Positions 38,184 through 46,454 of a DNA stretch of 64,000 bases are shown piece by piece. The notes beneath the pieces are model-generated. The model was not told the DNA's origin. It did no database searches and worked only from the letters and a program-made list of their open reading frames with translations. The translations under genes were made by a program, and so were the position numbers. The DNA is from Actinoplanes sp. M2I2 (GTDB lineage: Bacteria; Actinomycetota; Actinomycetes; Mycobacteriales; Micromonosporaceae): contig NZ_JALPVJ010000012.1 of NCBI RefSeq assembly GCF_023544445.1, forward strand, positions 1 to 64,000. The letters run 5' to 3'. Positions within the stretch are counted from its first letter, which is position 1; every line of letters starts with the position of its first letter.

Positions 38184-38975
38184 ATGACGATCAATCCGGG
38201 AGCGGCCGAGTTCCCGCATCGGCAGATCGCCGCTCAGCTCAAGGAACGCATCCGCCGCGGGGACTGGCAGCCCGGCGAGCGCCTGCCGTCGATCCCGGCC
38301 ATGGCCGAGATGTTCGGCGTGGCCAAGCAGACCGTCCAGCGCACCGTCGACCAGTTGCGGGTTGAGGGCGTCCTGATCACCAAGCCGGGTTCCGGCACCT
38401 ACGTCCGGGGCACGCGGCGCCGCCTCAACCGACTGTCGCGCGGCCGGTACGGCGCGCACCGCGGCTACCACGCCGATCTCGCCGCCCGCTATCGGCAGCA
38501 GCTGGTCACCGTACGCCGGGAGCCGGCCCCGCCGGAGGTCGCCGACGCGTTCGGCGTGCGCGACGGCACCGAGATGCTCGTCCGCCGGCACATCGTGCGC
38601 ACCGACGACGCCGCCGTGGAGGTCGGCGCGTCCTGGTTCCGGGTGACCGACGCGAGCGGGACCTCCATCGAGCGCGCCGAGGCCTTCGGGCGCCCGCTCT
38701 ACCAGGAGGCCGAAGAGGTGCTGGGCAAACGGTACGCCTCGGCGACCGACACGATCAGCGCCCGGCAGCCCAGCCGCGAGGAGGCCGAGATCCTGCAGAT
38801 CCGGCCCGACACCCCGGTGCTGCACCTGCTGCACGTGGCCTTCGACGAGACCCGCAAGCCCATCGAGGTGGCCCAGGCGACCTGGCCCGGCCCGATGACC
38901 ACGCTCACCGAGGAGTACAAGATCCCCGCGCCGGCCCCGGAGCCCGACCCGGACCCCGGCCTCGCGCTCGCCTGA
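38184..38975 (+). CDS. GntR/HutC-family transcriptional regulator
   Basis: A 263-residue regulator. The N-terminal winged helix spans 12-78 (QIAAQLKERIRRGDWQPGERLPS, FGVAKQTVQRTVDQLRVEGV, KPGSGTYVRG). The C-terminal UTRA ligand-binding domain spans about 95-250 (EMLVRRHIVRTDDAAVEVGASWF, DTPVLHLLHVAFDETRKPIEVAQ). Family members sense sugars, amino sugars or histidine derivatives, and in plasmids control transfer. A ribosome-binding site AGGAGG is 5 nt before the ATG. No metabolic target gene is adjacent. Confidence 0.92.
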   Translation: MTINPGAAEFPHRQIAAQLKERIRRGDWQPGERLPSIPAMAEMFGVAKQTVQRTVDQLRVEGVLITKPGSGTYVRGTRRRLNRLSRGRYGAHRGYHADLAARYRQQLVTVRREPAPPEVADAFGVRDGTEMLVRRHIVRTDDAAVEVGASWFRVTDASGTSIERAEAFGRPLYQEAEEVLGKRYASATDTISARQPSREEAEILQIRPDTPVLHLLHVAFDETRKPIEVAQATWPGPMTTLTEEYKIPAPAPEPDPDPGLALA

Positions 38976-39018
38976 GCCGCTCCCCAGCGCCGCCCGGCGG
39001 GACGGTGGACAACGGAAA

Positions 39019-39052
39019 ACCCGAGGTGCCCCGTGCGAAGGGCCCCTCGGGT
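39019..39052 (-). terminator. Hairpin terminator after the small secreted protein gene
   Basis: An 8-bp stem ACCCGAGG/CCTCGGGT with an 18-nt loop. In the minus direction TTTT follows the stem. It may also stop the convergent GntR transcript. Confidence 0.5.
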
Positions 39053-39097
39053 CTCTTGGTCAGCGGCGGCGGACCGCCGTCGTCTCCGTGCTGCCGG

Positions 39098-39379
39098 TCA
39101 GCGGCCCAGCAGGCCCAGGCCGGTGTTGCCCTGCCCGTTGGGGCTGAGGATGTTCAGCAGGGCGAACTGGTGGTACGAGTCGTTGTTGTCGGAGTAGTCG
39201 AGGTCGTAGCTCGACGACCGGTAGTCGAAGTCGTAGTCGTCGCCGTCACCGAACGGGCTGTGGGCGACGGACGACGTCTGTCCGTGGTGCGAGACGGCGG
39301 CAGCCGCAGGACCCGCGAAGGCGAGGCTCGCACCGGTGGCCAGGAAGAGGCCGGCGATGTACAGGACCGGACGACGCAT
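39098..39379 (-). CDS. Small secreted acidic, tyrosine-rich protein
   Basis: A 93-residue protein with a signal peptide (MRRPVLYIAGLFLATGASLAF, cleavage after AGPAAAA near 28). The mature part has a block of Asp/Tyr/Ser (DGDDYDFDYRSSSYDLDYSD, 45-64) and a C-terminal hydrophobic segment ALLNILSPNGQGNTGLGLLG. The last segment faintly recalls the short hydrophobic GN-containing repeats of chaplins, but there is no chaplin cysteine pair. It may be a surface or matrix protein. A ribosome-binding site AAAGGAAA precedes the ATG. Confidence 0.65.
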   Translation of the reverse strand: MRRPVLYIAGLFLATGASLAFAGPAAAAVSHHGQTSSVAHSPFGDGDDYDFDYRSSSYDLDYSDNNDSYHQFALLNILSPNGQGNTGLGLLGR

Positions 39380-39520
39380 GGTGTTTCCTTTCGGACGTTT
39401 TTCAGGACCACCGAAAGTCTCGCGGAATCGTGGCCGAATTGTGGCTCATTCCGGCCGAGTCCAGCCAAGCGCGTACAAAGTTCCCAAAACGCCCATTTGG
39501 TCATGAACAGCGTCTAAGGT

Positions 39521-39542
39521 CGGCGCGGGGTCCTCCGCGCCG
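39521..39542 (-). terminator. Hairpin downstream of mshC
   Basis: An 8-bp stem CGGCGCGG/CCGCGCCG with a 6-nt loop lies about 50 nt after the mshC stop codon, in the direction of transcription. Confidence 0.45.
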
Positions 39543-39593
39543 CAAACCGGACAGACGACTGCTGGCATCGCCCGGAGGGACAGAGGTGAACGC

Positions 39594-40832
39594 TCAGAGG
39601 CGTACGCCCAGGAGCGCGTCGACCGTGCGGGCCATCAGCACCGGCGCCTGGTCGTCGTCGCCCACTCCGGAGAGCGCGGCCTCGGCCCAGGCGTCCACCA
39701 CGGCGAGCGCCGCCGGTGAGTCGAGGTCGCTGGTGAGCGCCTCCCGCACGGCGGCCACGAGACCCTCGCCCGACGGCCCGGCCGGCGCGGCGGCGGCCGA
39801 CCGCCACCGGGCCAGGCGCTCCTCCCCCGTCTTGAGCACCTCGTCGGTCCACTCACGATCGCCGCGGTAGTGATCGGCCAGCAGGCCGAGGCGTACGGCC
39901 ATCGGGTCGACGCCGTCGCCGCGCAGGCGGGAGACGAAGACCAGGTTGCCCTTGGACTTCGACATCTTCTCGCCGTCCAGGCCGATCATGCCGGCGTGGA
40001 CGTAGTGGCTCGCGAACGGCGCCCGGCCGGTCAGCGTCTCGGCGTGCGCGGCCGAGCACTCGTGGTGGGGGTAGAGCAGGTCGTTGCCGCCGCCCTGGAC
40101 GTCGATCGTCTCGCCCAGGCGGCCCAGCGCGATCGTCGTGCACTCGATGTGCCAGCCGGGGCGGCCGGGACCGAGGCCGCCACCGTCCCAGGCCGGCTCG
40201 CCGTCGCGGGCGCCGCGCCACAGCAGCGGGTCGAGCGGGTCGCGTTTGCCCTCGCGGTCGGGGTCGCCGCCCCGCTCGCGGGACAGCGTGATCATCTCGT
40301 CGCGGGCGAGGTTCGACTCGTAGCCGAACCGGGGCGCCGCGGCCACCGAGTAGTAGACGTCGCCGGTGCCGTCGTCGAGCGTGTACGCCGCGCCGGAGTC
40401 CAGCAACTCGCGCACGTGCTCGACGATGGCCGGGATCGACTCGACCGCGCCGACGTAGTGGGCCGGCGGGATGATCCGCAGCGCCTCCATGTCCTCGCGG
40501 AAGAGGGCGGTCTCGCGCATGGCCAGCACGACCCAGTCCTCGCCGTCGCGGATGGCCCGCTCGAGCAGGGGGTCGTCGATGTCGGTCACGTTCTGCACGT
40601 AGTTGACATCGAGACCGGCGTCGCGCCAGGCCCGGTTGACCAGATCGAAGGTGATCATGGTGGCGGCGTGGCCGAGGTGGGTGGCGTCGTAGGGCGTGAT
40701 GCCGCAGACGTACATCGTGGCGGTGGAGCCGGGAGCCGTCTCGGCGATCTCGCGGCGGGCCGAGTCGTAAAGGCGCGGCAGCGGCGCCTTCCCCTCCAGG
40801 GTCGGCACGTCGTGCCCGGTCCATGCATCCAT
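39594..40832 (-). CDS. mshC: Cysteine:GlcN-Ins ligase MshC
   Basis: Catalyses the ATP-dependent joining of cysteine to the amino sugar glucosaminyl-inositol, the third step of mycothiol synthesis. The 412-residue protein is a cysteinyl-tRNA-synthetase-like Rossmann enzyme. It has the zinc-ligand cysteine in YVCGITPYD, the HIGH equivalent HLGHA (52-56), the metal site WHIECTTIALG, HHECSAAHAE and KMSKSKGN (289-296). Unlike CysRS it lacks an anticodon-binding domain. The ATG at 40832 is supported by TAGGCT 7 nt upstream. It is the last gene of the conserved cluster LLM, phosphatase, DUF3090, SCO1664, mshC. Confidence 0.97.
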   Translation of the reverse strand: MDAWTGHDVPTLEGKAPLPRLYDSARREIAETAPGSTATMYVCGITPYDATHLGHAATMITFDLVNRAWRDAGLDVNYVQNVTDIDDPLLERAIRDGEDWVVLAMRETALFREDMEALRIIPPAHYVGAVESIPAIVEHVRELLDSGAAYTLDDGTGDVYYSVAAAPRFGYESNLARDEMITLSRERGGDPDREGKRDPLDPLLWRGARDGEPAWDGGGLGPGRPGWHIECTTIALGRLGETIDVQGGGNDLLYPHHECSAAHAETLTGRAPFASHYVHAGMIGLDGEKMSKSKGNLVFVSRLRGDGVDPMAVRLGLLADHYRGDREWTDEVLKTGEERLARWRSAAAAPAGPSGEGLVAAVREALTSDLDSPAALAVVDAWAEAALSGVGDDDQAPVLMARTVDALLGVRL

Positions 40833-40839
40833 GGTCAGG

Positions 40840-40845
40840 AGCCTA
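40840..40845 (-). promoter_or_regulatory. -10 element of mshC, leaderless type
   Basis: TAGGCT on the minus strand is 7 nt before the mshC ATG, inside the 53-nt gap after the SCO1664-family gene. mshC may therefore have its own promoter. Confidence 0.45.
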
Positions 40846-40885
40846 TCCAGGGCCCCGGCCGGAAACCCCGGGGGCGTGAACAAAA

Positions 40886-41701
40886 CTACACAGGGGGCCA
40901 GGGGATCGCGGGCCAGTCCTGCGGCGGATCGGGGAAGCGCTTGGCCCGCAGCAGCCGCTTGGCGCGCAGCCGGACGTGCTGCACCTCGGTGACGGTCAGG
41001 TGCTCCTCCAGCGACTCGCCGAGCGAGCCGTCCAGGCGGGCCAGCAGGGCCGGGAGCACCTCGGCGGCCTCGGGGATCAGCGGCTTGCCGGTCCAGCCCC
41101 AGAGCACCGTACGCAGCTTGTTCTCCACGTGGAAGCTGACCCCGTGATCGACCCCGTGGACCGAGCCGGTGGCCGGGTAGAGAACGTGCCCGCCCTTGCG
41201 GTCGGCGTTGTTGATCACCGCGTCGAAGACGGCCAGCCGGGCCAGCCGCTGGTCGTCCGCGTGGGCCAGGGCGTACGCGTCGCCGTCCTCATCGCGGGCG
41301 TTGGCCACCGGCAGCCAGCCGTCGGGCACGTCCCACGCCGGCACGAAGCCGATCAGCGACTCGGCCGTGTCGGGCTCGTCGATCCAGAGCTGCAGCGCGC
41401 CCGGGCCGAGCGGCCCGTCGCGCAGGATCGTGGGCGGCACCAGATCCCACCCCGTGGCCCGCGACACCAGGTAGGCCGAGACCTCACGCCCGGCCAGGGT
41501 GCCGTCGGGGAAGTCCCACAGCGGCCGCTCGCCCTGCACCGGCTTGTAGACGCAGCGACGGGTGAGCCCGTCCAGGGTGATCTCGGCCCGCAGTGTGGTG
41601 TTGGACGCGTCGACCAGCCGGCCCTCGATCTCGAGCCGGCCGCGGGCCAGCAGCTCGAGGGCGTCGGCCTCGGCCAGCGCCGCGGCGGGCTGGGTGGTCA
41701 C
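40886..41701 (-). CDS. SCO1664 family protein (kinase-fold)
   Basis: A 271-residue protein of the SCO1664 family, regularly found next to mshC. It carries phosphatidylinositol 3/4-kinase-like signatures: CVYKPVQGERPLWDFP (ATP-lysine region), LIGFVPAW, DAVINNADRKGGHVL (catalytic loop with N-A-D-R) and VHGVDHGVSFHVENKLRT (metal D-H-G). It is probably a small-molecule or protein kinase of unknown target. The start is the GTG at 41701, which overlaps the DUF3090 stop in a GTGA junction, showing translational coupling. Confidence 0.88.
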   Translation of the reverse strand: MTTQPAAALAEADALELLARGRLEIEGRLVDASNTTLRAEITLDGLTRRCVYKPVQGERPLWDFPDGTLAGREVSAYLVSRATGWDLVPPTILRDGPLGPGALQLWIDEPDTAESLIGFVPAWDVPDGWLPVANARDEDGDAYALAHADDQRLARLAVFDAVINNADRKGGHVLYPATGSVHGVDHGVSFHVENKLRTVLWGWTGKPLIPEAAEVLPALLARLDGSLGESLEEHLTVTEVQHVRLRAKRLLRAKRFPDPPQDWPAIPWPPV

Positions 41702-42303
41702 CGGTGGTAGCCGTTGTGCCGGGGGCAGAGGTGGCCGGCCGGGTCGAGCGGCTGGCCGCAGAGCGGGCACGGCGGGCGTCCGGCCGCCACCACCCGCCGG
41801 GCGCGGTCGATGAACGCGCGGGTCGCCTCGGGAGTCAGCCGCACGCGGAGCCGGTCGAGGTCGTCGTCCGGCTCGTCGTCGGCGTCGTCCTCGTCGTCGT
41901 CGTCCTCGACGGTGGGCACGTCGTCCTCGTCGCCCAGCTCGATCTCGACCTCGGCCTCACCGGCCTCGATGGCCTCGATGACCACAGTGCTGGTGTCGAC
42001 GTCGAAGGCCAGGCCGAGCGTGCCGACCCGGAACTCCTCGTCGACCGGGGTGTCCAGCGGCTCGTTGTCGTGCCCGGCCAGCACGGGGGCGTCGGGCAGC
42101 GAGACACCGAAGCGTTTGTTGGCCTCGACGAGCAGTTCCTCGAGCTTCTCGGCGAGCAGCGACACCTGGACCTTCTCCAGCGCGACGCTGACAACCCGGC
42201 CGCCGCCGCGCGCCTGGAGGAAGAACGTCCGATCGCCCGGCTCGCCCACCGTCCCGGCGACGAACCGCTCCGGCGGCTCGAACGAGTGCACCTGGTGGGT
42301 CAT
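41698..42303 (-). CDS. DUF3090 family protein
   Basis: A 201-residue protein of the DUF3090 (TIGR03847) family. The N terminus is MTHQVHSFEPPERFVAGTVG, then FFLQARGGGRVVSVALEKVQ. A run of acidic residues (about 115-140) separates it from a C-terminal zinc-ribbon-like end, CPLCGQPLDPAGHLCPRHNGY. The function is unknown, but it always travels with the SCO1664 family and the histidine phosphatase. It is coupled to the downstream gene by GTGA. Confidence 0.9.
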   Translation of the reverse strand: MTHQVHSFEPPERFVAGTVGEPGDRTFFLQARGGGRVVSVALEKVQVSLLAEKLEELLVEANKRFGVSLPDAPVLAGHDNEPLDTPVDEEFRVGTLGLAFDVDTSTVVIEAIEAGEAEVEIELGDEDDVPTVEDDDDEDDADDEPDDDLDRLRVRLTPEATRAFIDRARRVVAAGRPPCPLCGQPLDPAGHLCPRHNGYHR

Positions 42304-42310
42304 GCGAACA

Positions 42311-42316
42311 ACCCTA
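42311..42316 (-). promoter_or_regulatory. -10 element of the DUF3090 gene, leaderless type
   Basis: TAGGGT (minus strand) is 7 nt before the ATG at 42303. Confidence 0.45.
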
Positions 42317-42450
42317 ACCGCGAAGGGAACGGCCCGCGCATCCCGGACGGCCGGGTTCGCCGAGGGCGCAACGCCGACCAGCCAGCGGTAACACGCCGGT
42401 CACACAACGCAGCCGGACACCGTGGCCGGGCACCGCGGCCGCCGGCGCGA

Positions 42451-43134
42451 TCAGACGCCGCCGCCCGCGCCGCCGCCGACCGCCGCCTCCGAGCGTTCCG
42501 CCTGGGCCGCGGGGGGCGGGATCAGCGAGGCCAGGTCGGCGGTGTCGTTCAGGCGCACGATGAACGGCCGGGTCGGCGTATAACGGATCACACTGACCGA
42601 GGCCGGGTCGGCCACGATCCGCTGGAACTGGTCGAGGTGCAGGCCCATCGCATCGGCGATGATGGCCTTGATCACATCTCCGTGGCTGCACGCGAGCCAG
42701 AGCGCGTCCGGCCCGTGCTCGGCGGTGACCTTCGCGTCCCACCGGCGGATCGTGGCGACCGCGCGCGCCGACATCGCCGCCATGGCCTCGCCGTTGGGGA
42801 AGACGGCCGCGCTGGGGTGCTGCTGGACGACCGGCCAGAGCGGGTCCTGGGCGAGCTCCTTGAGCGGGCGTCCCTCCCAGTCGCCGTACCCGCACTCGGT
42901 CAGCCCCTCGTCGACCACCGGGGTGACGCCGGGCAGGGCCAGCTCGAGGGTGGTGCGGCAGCGGATCAGCGGGCTGGTGACGACCGCGGCGAGCGGCAGG
43001 GCCCGCAGCCGTTCACCGGCCCGGGCGGCCTGGCCACGCCCGGTGTCGTCGAGTTCCACCGGACGGCGGCCGGCCAGCTCGCCGCTGACGTTGGACGTCG
43101 TTCGCCCGTGCCGGAGGAGCAGTACGGTGGCCAC
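42451..43134 (-). CDS. Histidine phosphatase family protein (MSMEG_4193-like)
   Basis: A 227-residue phosphoglycerate-mutase-fold phosphatase. The catalytic motif is LLLRHGRTTSN (6-16), followed by the arginine in SPLIRCRTTLELA, the acid/base region TECGYGDWEGRP and the second histidine in LACSHGDVIKAIIADAMG. The C terminus is Ala/Gly-rich. The GTG start shares a base with the TAG stop of the LLM oxidoreductase. The neighbourhood (DUF3090, SCO1664, mshC) is the standard actinobacterial set for this subfamily. Confidence 0.92.
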   Translation of the reverse strand: MATVLLLRHGRTTSNVSGELAGRRPVELDDTGRGQAARAGERLRALPLAAVVTSPLIRCRTTLELALPGVTPVVDEGLTECGYGDWEGRPLKELAQDPLWPVVQQHPSAAVFPNGEAMAAMSARAVATIRRWDAKVTAEHGPDALWLACSHGDVIKAIIADAMGLHLDQFQRIVADPASVSVIRYTPTRPFIVRLNDTADLASLIPPPAAQAERSEAAVGGGAGGGV

Positions 43135-44186
43135 TACTCGGCCACGCCGGATTCTTCGTACGCCTCGGCGACGATGCGCAGCGTGTCGAGGCCGCTCTTG
43201 AGGTCGCCGACGTACGGGCTGATCGAGAGCGTGCCCACGCCGGCCGCCGCGTACTGCCGGAGGCGCTCCTTGACCTGGATCTTGTTGCCCAGGATGGAGG
43301 TGCGCTCGATGAAGTCCTGGGGAACGGCCTCGGCCGCCTCCGCCTTCTTGCCGCTGAGGTAGAGCTCCTGCACCCGGGCGGCCTCCTCGGCGTAGCCCAT
43401 GCGCACGGCCAGCTGGTTGTAGAAGTTCTGCTCGCGGCTGCCCATGCCACCGACGTACAGGGCCGCATAGGGCCGGATGACGTCGGCGCACCAGGCCACG
43501 TTGTCGCCCAGCACCACCGGCACGCTGGGGGCCACGTCGAAACCGGTCATCCCGAGGCCGTGCTTGGCCCGGCCGCGCTCGATGTGCTGCACGTACTCCC
43601 CCGCCGCGTCGGGCGCGAAGAAGATCGCCAGCCAGCCGTCGGCGACCTCGCCGGCGAGCTCCAGGTTCTTGGGGCCGACGGCGGCCAGATAGATCGGCAC
43701 CGCCTCGCGCGGCGGGCGGAACCCCAGTCGCAGCGCCTTGCCCGGGCCGTCGGGAAGCGGCAGCGTGAAGTGCTCCCCCTCGTACGCCACCGGCTGCCGC
43801 GCGATCGCCATCTTCACGATCTCGACGTACTCCCGGGTGCGCCCCAGCGGCTTGGCGAAGCGCACGCCGTGCCAGCCCTCGGAGACCTGCGGGCCCGAGA
43901 CGCCCAGGCCCAGCCGGAACCGGCCGCCGGAGAGAGCGTCGATGGTGGCCGCGGTCATGGCCGTCATGGCGGGTGTCCGGGCCGGGATCTGCATGACCGC
44001 GGCGCCCAGGTCGATCTGCTGGGTCTGGCCGGCGATCCAGGCCAGCATGCTGACCGTGTCCGATCCGTAGGCCTCGGCCGACCAGACCACGGCATAGCCG
44101 AGCCGGTCCGCTTCCTGCGCCATCGCCAGATGGTCCGCGGGCGTGGTCCACGCCGCCTGATAGCCGAGGCTGAGTCCGAGCCGCAC
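43134..44186 (-). CDS. LLM class F420-dependent oxidoreductase
   Basis: A 350-residue luciferase-like TIM-barrel enzyme. It opens RLGLSLGYQAAWTTPADHLAMA and contains DRLGYAVVWSAEAYGSDTVSM, TARTPAMTAMTAATIDALSGGRFRLGLGVSGPQV-type features (read as separate blocks), VPIYLAAVGPKNLELAGEVADG and the substrate-domain end. The cofactor is more probably F420 than FMN, given the subfamily and the organism (inference). A GTG start follows GGGAGAGGACG. It is first in the coupled cluster leading to mshC. Confidence 0.9.
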   Translation of the reverse strand: MRLGLSLGYQAAWTTPADHLAMAQEADRLGYAVVWSAEAYGSDTVSMLAWIAGQTQQIDLGAAVMQIPARTPAMTAMTAATIDALSGGRFRLGLGVSGPQVSEGWHGVRFAKPLGRTREYVEIVKMAIARQPVAYEGEHFTLPLPDGPGKALRLGFRPPREAVPIYLAAVGPKNLELAGEVADGWLAIFFAPDAAGEYVQHIERGRAKHGLGMTGFDVAPSVPVVLGDNVAWCADVIRPYAALYVGGMGSREQNFYNQLAVRMGYAEEAARVQELYLSGKKAEAAEAVPQDFIERTSILGNKIQVKERLRQYAAAGVGTLSISPYVGDLKSGLDTLRIVAEAYEESGVAE

Positions 44187-44312
44187 GATGTCGTCCTCTC
44201 CCGCACATGGAGCCGTCAGGTGAAGACTACTGATCGCGCGCCGGGCGATCTCGGTCCGGTTACCGACGGGGTTGACGGCTGCGCGGGCATTTCGCTATGT
44301 GCGCTGTCTGAA

Positions 44313-44318
44313 TAAGGT
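44313..44318 (+). promoter_or_regulatory. -10 element of the aldo/keto reductase gene, leaderless type
   Basis: TAAGGT lies 6 nt before the ATG at 44325, with no Shine-Dalgarno. Confidence 0.5.
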
Positions 44319-44324
44319 TCACTC

Positions 44325-45320
44325 ATGCTGCAACGACCGCTCGGCCGTAGCGGGCTGGCGGTCTCCCGGCTCGCGCTCGGCACCATGACCTGGGGGCGCG
44401 ACACCGACCCCGATGACGCGGCGGCGCAGCTCAAGCTGTTCCTGGAGGCCGGCGGCACGCTGCTGGACACGGCCGACGTCTATGGCGACGGCGACGCCGA
44501 GGACGTGATCGGGTCGTTGCTCGACCACCTCGTGCCCCGCGACGAGGTGGTGATCGCCACCAAGGCCGGCCTCACCCCGCACGGTTACCGCCGCCGGGAC
44601 GGCTCGCGCGGCAACCTGCTGCGGTCGCTCGACGCGTCGCTGCGCCGGCTCGGCACCGACTACGTCGACCTGTGGCAGGTGCACGGGTACGACCCGATGA
44701 CCCCGCTCGAGGAGACCCTGGCCGCCCTCGACCACGCCGTCGGCAGCGGTCGCGTGCGCTACGTCGGGGTGTCCAACTTCGCGGCGTGGCAGACCACCCG
44801 GGCCGCGACCTGGCAGGCGGCCTACCCCGGACGGGCCCCGATCGTCGCCTCCCAGATGGAGTATTCGCTGCTCGAACGGGGGATCGAGCGCGAGCTGCTG
44901 CCTGCCTCGGCGGCGCTCGGCTTCGGCGTGCTGGCCTGGTCGCCGCTCGGCCGCGGGGTGCTGACCGGCAAGTACCGCAACGGCCGGCCGCTCGACTCGC
45001 GCGCCGCCACCGAGCACCTCGCGCCGTTCGTCCAGACCTATCTGGAGCCGCGCAGCTCGAGCATCGTGCAGGCCGTCGCCACGGCCGCCGCCGGCCTCGG
45101 GGTCTCGCCGGTCGAGGTCGCGCTGGCCTGGATCCGCGACCGGCCCGGCATCGCCGCGCCGATCCTCGGCGCCCGCACCGCCGCCCAGCTGCAGGGCGCG
45201 CTGCAGAGCGAGGACCTGACCCTGCCGGCCGAGATCGCCGACGCGCTCGACGACGTCTCCGCGATCGACGTCGGCTATCCCGAGCGCGAGGGTGTGGGCT
45301 ATCCGGACGGCGAGGGCTGA
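44325..45320 (+). CDS. Aldo/keto reductase
   Basis: A 331-residue NADPH-dependent oxidoreductase of the AKR superfamily. Visible residues are the catalytic set: D in LLDTADVYGDG (Asp and Tyr), K in VVIATKAG and H in LWQVHGYDP. The NADPH-binding C-terminal block GVLAWSPLGRGVLTGKYR is intact. The end carries a short repeat (VGYPEREGVGYPDGEG). Substrate unknown. Confidence 0.93.
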   Translation: MLQRPLGRSGLAVSRLALGTMTWGRDTDPDDAAAQLKLFLEAGGTLLDTADVYGDGDAEDVIGSLLDHLVPRDEVVIATKAGLTPHGYRRRDGSRGNLLRSLDASLRRLGTDYVDLWQVHGYDPMTPLEETLAALDHAVGSGRVRYVGVSNFAAWQTTRAATWQAAYPGRAPIVASQMEYSLLERGIERELLPASAALGFGVLAWSPLGRGVLTGKYRNGRPLDSRAATEHLAPFVQTYLEPRSSSIVQAVATAAAGLGVSPVEVALAWIRDRPGIAAPILGARTAAQLQGALQSEDLTLPAEIADALDDVSAIDVGYPEREGVGYPDGEG

Positions 45321-45329
45321 CCCGTCGTC

Positions 45330-46454
45330 CTGCTGCGTCCGCTGATCCGCGCCGCCACCTACCGGCGCGCGGTCTTCCTCCTGCTCGGCGCGGTCGTCCT
45401 GCTGCCGTACGCCCTGATCACGACGTTGATCGTGGGCATGTTCCTCGCGGCCGAGGAGGACCTCGCCGGGATCGTCGCCACCGGGCTGGTCGCCGCGGCC
45501 GTCGCCGCCGTCCCGCCGTTCCTGGGCGGCACCCGCGAGCTCGAGATCGCCGCGGCCCGCGCGCTGCTCGAGGTCGACCTGCCCGCGCACGACCGCAACC
45601 GGCCGCTGGCCCGCGAGGCCCGGCTCCGGGCGGCCCTGTGGTTCGGCCTGCATCTGCTGACCGGCGCCGTGATCGGCGCGGCCGTGCTGATCGCCGTGCC
45701 TTTGGCCGTGCTGTCCATCACCGGGCAGGAACGGCTGCTGGGCCCGGTGCCGGGCGTCGCGGTCGGCGTGGTGCTGCTGGTGGCCGCGCTCTACGCCACG
45801 GCCGGGCTGGGTTCGCTCGCCGCCACCATGGCGCCGGTGCTGCTCGGCCCGTCGCAGGCCGAGCGCACGGCCCACCTGGAGGCCCAGGAACGCCGGCTGG
45901 CCGAGCGCAACCGCCTGGCCCGCGAGCTGCACGACTCGGTCGGGCACGCCCTCACCGCGGTCACTCTGCAGGCCGGCGCCGCTCGTACGGTGTTCGACCA
46001 CGATCCCGGGTTCGCCCGGCGCGCGCTCACCGCGATCGAGGAGCAGGGCCGCGCCGCGCTGGAGGAGCTCGACGCCGTGCTCGGCCTGCTGCGCGACGCC
46101 GAGGCGCCCACGCTGGCCGACCTGGACCGCCTGCTCACCGCCGACGTGGACGCCGAAGTCGCCGACGTCGAGGTGCCCGTGACCGTCTCCCGCGAGGCCT
46201 ACCGCATCGTCCAGGAGGGACTGACCAACGCGGCCAAGCACGGCCGGGGCCGCCCGGCGCTGCGGATCACCGCCCCGGACGAGCTGCTCATCGAGATCAC
46301 CAACCGGGTCGGCTCCACATCGGATCCCGGCGGCGGGCGGGGCCTGGCCGGCATGCGCGAACGCGTACGGTTGCTCGGCGGCCGGCTGGAGACCGGGGAG
46401 AACAACGGGGTGTGGCGGGTCGTGGCCCGGCTGCCGATCGGAGGTGACCGGTGA
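45330..46454 (+). CDS. Two-component sensor histidine kinase (HisKA_3 type)
   Basis: A membrane sensor kinase. Four hydrophobic helices precede the dimerisation domain NRLARELHDSVGHALTAVTL with the phospho-accepting histidine, then a truncated ATPase domain with the N box TNAAKHGRG and G box GRGLAGMRERVRLLGG. The first recognisable start is TTG at 45426, but the frame is open upstream and encodes RRAVFLLLGAVVLLPYALI, which completes the first helix. I therefore place the start at the CTG at 45330, 10 nt after the preceding stop. It overlaps its regulator by 4 nt (GTGA). Confidence 0.88.
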   Translation: MLRPLIRAATYRRAVFLLLGAVVLLPYALITTLIVGMFLAAEEDLAGIVATGLVAAAVAAVPPFLGGTRELEIAAARALLEVDLPAHDRNRPLAREARLRAALWFGLHLLTGAVIGAAVLIAVPLAVLSITGQERLLGPVPGVAVGVVLLVAALYATAGLGSLAATMAPVLLGPSQAERTAHLEAQERRLAERNRLARELHDSVGHALTAVTLQAGAARTVFDHDPGFARRALTAIEEQGRAALEELDAVLGLLRDAEAPTLADLDRLLTADVDAEVADVEVPVTVSREAYRIVQEGLTNAAKHGRGRPALRITAPDELLIEITNRVGSTSDPGGGRGLAGMRERVRLLGGRLETGENNGVWRVVARLPIGGDR

